Shown here: in pieces, positions 5,702-7,317 of the stretch
How the letters are laid out: each line of letters opens with the position of its first letter
How positions within the stretch are numbered: position 1 is the stretch's first letter
Source of the DNA: Propionivibrio sp.
Lineage (GTDB): Bacteria; Pseudomonadota; Gammaproteobacteria; Burkholderiales; Rhodocyclaceae
Reading direction: 5' to 3'
Assembly: GCA_017990155.1 (NCBI GenBank)
Contig: JAGNOM010000058.1
Location: 4,711-12,027 of the forward strand
DNA length: 7,317 nucleotides
Translations under genes and position numbers: made by a program
Notes under the pieces: generated by a model
The model's database searches: none
Told to the model about the DNA's origin: nothing
The model's input: only the letters and a program-made list of their open reading frames with translations

Positions 5702-6357
5702 GAGGCGTACGTTCAAGATATTCAGCCGTTCTTTGGGACATGGACGGCACGCTGATCGACAGCGAACCGCTTCATTTCCAGTCGATGGCACACGCGCTAG
5801 CGAGCTTCGGCATTGCAGCGGACGCGGGACTGCAGGCAAAGACCACGGGGCTCAGCGAAAGCGAGGTGCTGGATTTCTGCCGAAGCAATCTCGGCATCAC
5901 CGTCAGCCATGAACACTGGACCGCGCTTCGGAATGGTTACTACCTTGCGCGCACCCAAACCCTGGAGGCACGACAAGGGGCACTACCCGCCTTCCTTCGC
6001 CTCAAACAACGCGGGATTCCCCAGGCGGTGGTGTCGAATTCTGCACGGCCTATCGTCGACGCGAACCTTCGGGCCTTGTCGCTGCACGACGAAGGGATAA
6101 CAAGCATCAGCCACAATGACGTCCGGATGGCTAAGCCCGACCCGGAACCCTATCTCATGGCAGCCGCTACCATCGGACTGGATCCGGCCGAGTGCCTGGT
6201 CATTGAAGACAGTCTGGCCGGCGCCCGATCCGGCATTGCCGCTGGTATGCATGTGCTGTATTGGCCTGAAACTGTTCCTCGGGACATTCCCGAAGGTCCG
6301 GTGACCTACGTCCGCTCGGCGACAGATCTCGAGACGCGCTTGCTGCAGCTGCTCTGA
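5698..6357 (+). CDS. HAD-superfamily phosphatase/phosphomutase (beta-phosphoglucomutase-like)
   Basis: The 219-residue protein is a HAD hydrolase with an alpha-helical cap of the beta-phosphoglucomutase/sugar-phosphatase type. Motif I is LWDMDGTLIDSEPLH (12-26) with nucleophile Asp14 and acid/base Asp16; motif II is VVSNS (111-115, Ser113); motif III is Lys146 in AKPDPEPYL; motif IV is VIEDSLAGARSG (168-179) with Glu170 and Asp171 for magnesium. All catalytic residues are present. The cap lies between about residues 22 and 85. The ATG overlaps the kinase stop (ATGA) and has no clear Shine-Dalgarno site of its own, so translation is probably coupled to the kinase. It could dephosphorylate a dead-end sugar phosphate made by the kinase, or move a phosphate within the pathway intermediate. 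Phosphatase or mutase cannot be decided by eye. Confidence 0.9.
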   Translation: MRGVRSRYSAVLWDMDGTLIDSEPLHFQSMAHALASFGIAADAGLQAKTTGLSESEVLDFCRSNLGITVSHEHWTALRNGYYLARTQTLEARQGALPAFLRLKQRGIPQAVVSNSARPIVDANLRALSLHDEGITSISHNDVRMAKPDPEPYLMAAATIGLDPAECLVIEDSLAGARSGIAAGMHVLYWPETVPRDIPEGPVTYVRSATDLETRLLQLL

Positions 6358-6363
6358 CGCGCC

Positions 6364-6378
6364 GCCCGATTGTCGGGC
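6364..6378. terminator. Short hairpin between convergent genes, possible weak terminator
   Basis: GCCCGA (6364-6369) and TCGGGC (6373-6378) form a perfect 6-bp stem with a TTG loop, in the 34-base gap between the HAD gene and the convergent regulator. No T-run follows on either strand, so this is not a standard intrinsic terminator. The position suits a bidirectional 3'-end or RNA-stabilising hairpin. Confidence 0.35.
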
Positions 6379-6391
6379 ACGGGTTGAGCAC

Positions 6392-7249
6392 CTAGAGAAT
6401 GCCGCTGGTACGCTGCTCGGCGAGGCGCTTCTTCATATCCTGCACCGTCTGCAGGTGCGCTGAGCCGCGCTGCATCGAAACGCTGGTGCTCAGGATATCG
6501 ATCATCACCAAAGCGGCCAGGCGCGAGGTTGTCGGTGTGAAGAAGTTGGTGTCTTCGGGCGTCTCAGCGATCAACGCCACGTCGGCGAACTTCGTGATCG
6601 GGCTCTCCGAACCAGTGATGGCAAGGACCGAAGCGCCACGGTCACGCGCGACCCGTACCGCTTCAATTAGGACGCGAGAACTTCCCGAGTAGGAAATCGC
6701 GACAACGGTATCGCCCGGTTTCAGCATCGAGGAGGTGATGAGTTGTTGGTGCGGATCTGCCGTCGCGCTACAGGGAACGCCAAAAAGCGGAAAGCGCTGT
6801 TGCGCGTCGAATGCGACCACCGCTGAAGCGCCGAAACCAAAAAACTCGATACGCGCCGAGCGAACAAGGAGATCTACCGCCTTGGCCACCGCGTGGCGAT
6901 CGAGCTTCCGTCGGGTGATGTCGAGGCTGGAGATCGTGTAATCCAGGATCTTGTTGGCGACCGTTTCCGGGTCGTTGTCGCTGTCGAGCGCCGAGTGCAT
7001 TGACAGAAATCCCAGTGCCAGGCTTTGCACCATCCGCATCTTGAATTCGCGAAAGCCGTCACAGCCGAGCATGGCGCAAAAGCGCAGGATGGTCGGATCG
7101 CTCACCATGACCCGCTCGCGCACTTCAGCGAGGCTGGCGTGCGCAAAGAACATGGGGTCCGCCAGAACGGCCTGCGCAAGCTTCAGGCTGCCGCGCTTGA
7201 GCGTTGGCTGAATGTGGGCGATGTGCTCAAGAATGTTGGTGTCGGTCAT
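6392..7249 (-). CDS. RpiR-family transcriptional regulator, HexR-like (HTH + SIS sugar-phosphate domain)
   Basis: The protein (285 residues from the start chosen here) has an N-terminal RpiR helix-turn-helix (about 38-62: SLAEVRERVMVSDPTILRFC, then GFREFKMRM) and a C-terminal SIS domain (about 130-255: IEFFGFGASAVVAFDA, then GDTVVAISYSGSSR). The tail PEDTNFFTPTTSRLAAL (231-247) resembles E. coli HexR closely. HexR represses Entner-Doudoroff genes and releases DNA on binding KDPG, which suits a cluster with an Eda-family aldolase. One serine of the usual GxGSSA loop is alanine (GFGASA), so effector preference may differ. The start is uncertain: the ATG at 7249 fits the family alignment but lacks a Shine-Dalgarno site. 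An in-frame extension has ATG 7288, GTG 7285 and ATG 7282 behind GGGAG (7296-7292), adding up to 13 residues. It is transcribed towards the kinase-HAD pair and is the likely local regulator. Confidence 0.9.
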   Translation of the reverse strand: MTDTNILEHIAHIQPTLKRGSLKLAQAVLADPMFFAHASLAEVRERVMVSDPTILRFCAMLGCDGFREFKMRMVQSLALGFLSMHSALDSDNDPETVANKILDYTISSLDITRRKLDRHAVAKAVDLLVRSARIEFFGFGASAVVAFDAQQRFPLFGVPCSATADPHQQLITSSMLKPGDTVVAISYSGSSRVLIEAVRVARDRGASVLAITGSESPITKFADVALIAETPEDTNFFTPTTSRLAALVMIDILSTSVSMQRGSAHLQTVQDMKKRLAEQRTSGIL

Positions 7250-7317
7250 AGCTAGGAGAAGACGTGAATCGATTATCGGCATCACCATCCGCTCCCGAAC
7301 AATCTTGCTTTTCGCGG

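Overview
The window is about 60% GC in its genes, uses Shine-Dalgarno sites and ATGA stop/start overlaps, and carries a HexR-type RpiR regulator and a KDPG-aldolase gene. Together these suggest a Gram-negative proteobacterium, probably a Burkholderiales-type betaproteobacterium. That placement is an inference from composition and gene families; there is no rRNA or other marker here. Everything visible looks like one carbohydrate-catabolism locus. I see no tRNA, rRNA, CRISPR array, insertion sequence or phage gene.

Layout. A leftward operon runs from a promoter region at about 3840-3980 to the left edge. In transcription order it encodes a KDPG-aldolase family protein (3836-3180, TTG start), a D-2-hydroxyacid dehydrogenase (3164-2226), a cupin-type glucose-6-phosphate isomerase of the kind best known from archaea (2171-1512), a shikimate-dehydrogenase-like oxidoreductase with altered substrate-binding residues (1515-544, overlapping the cupin gene by ATGA), and the N-terminal part of a periplasmic sugar-binding protein of an ABC importer (422 to the window edge). 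A rightward pair starts on the other side of the AT-rich divergent region: an FGGY/xylulokinase-like sugar kinase (4184-5701) and, overlapping it by ATGA, a HAD phosphatase of the beta-phosphoglucomutase-like group (5698-6357). A HexR-like RpiR regulator (about 7249-6392) faces this pair convergently, with a small hairpin between them.

How the parts may work together. The importer would bring in a sugar, sugar acid or polyol. The kinase would phosphorylate it or a keto derivative. The NAD(P)-dependent oxidoreductases and the cupin isomerase would interconvert intermediates, and the aldolase would split a 2-keto-3-deoxy acid phosphate into pyruvate and an aldehyde phosphate. The regulator belongs to a family whose known members sense phosphorylated sugars; HexR itself responds to KDPG, the substrate of the Eda family, which fits the aldolase here. 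No dehydratase or lactonase lies in the window, so the route is incomplete and the substrate cannot be named.

The most interesting non-coding region is the divergent intergenic stretch 3837-4183. It is AT-rich and packed with symmetric elements: a near-perfect 20-bp palindrome, a 31-bp imperfect inverted repeat, a 21-bp element bounded by AACGTT, a 13-bp inverted repeat and a consensus-like promoter for the leftward operon. The combination of enzymes, and the substituted residues of the AroE-like protein, make this a candidate for an undescribed carbohydrate pathway.
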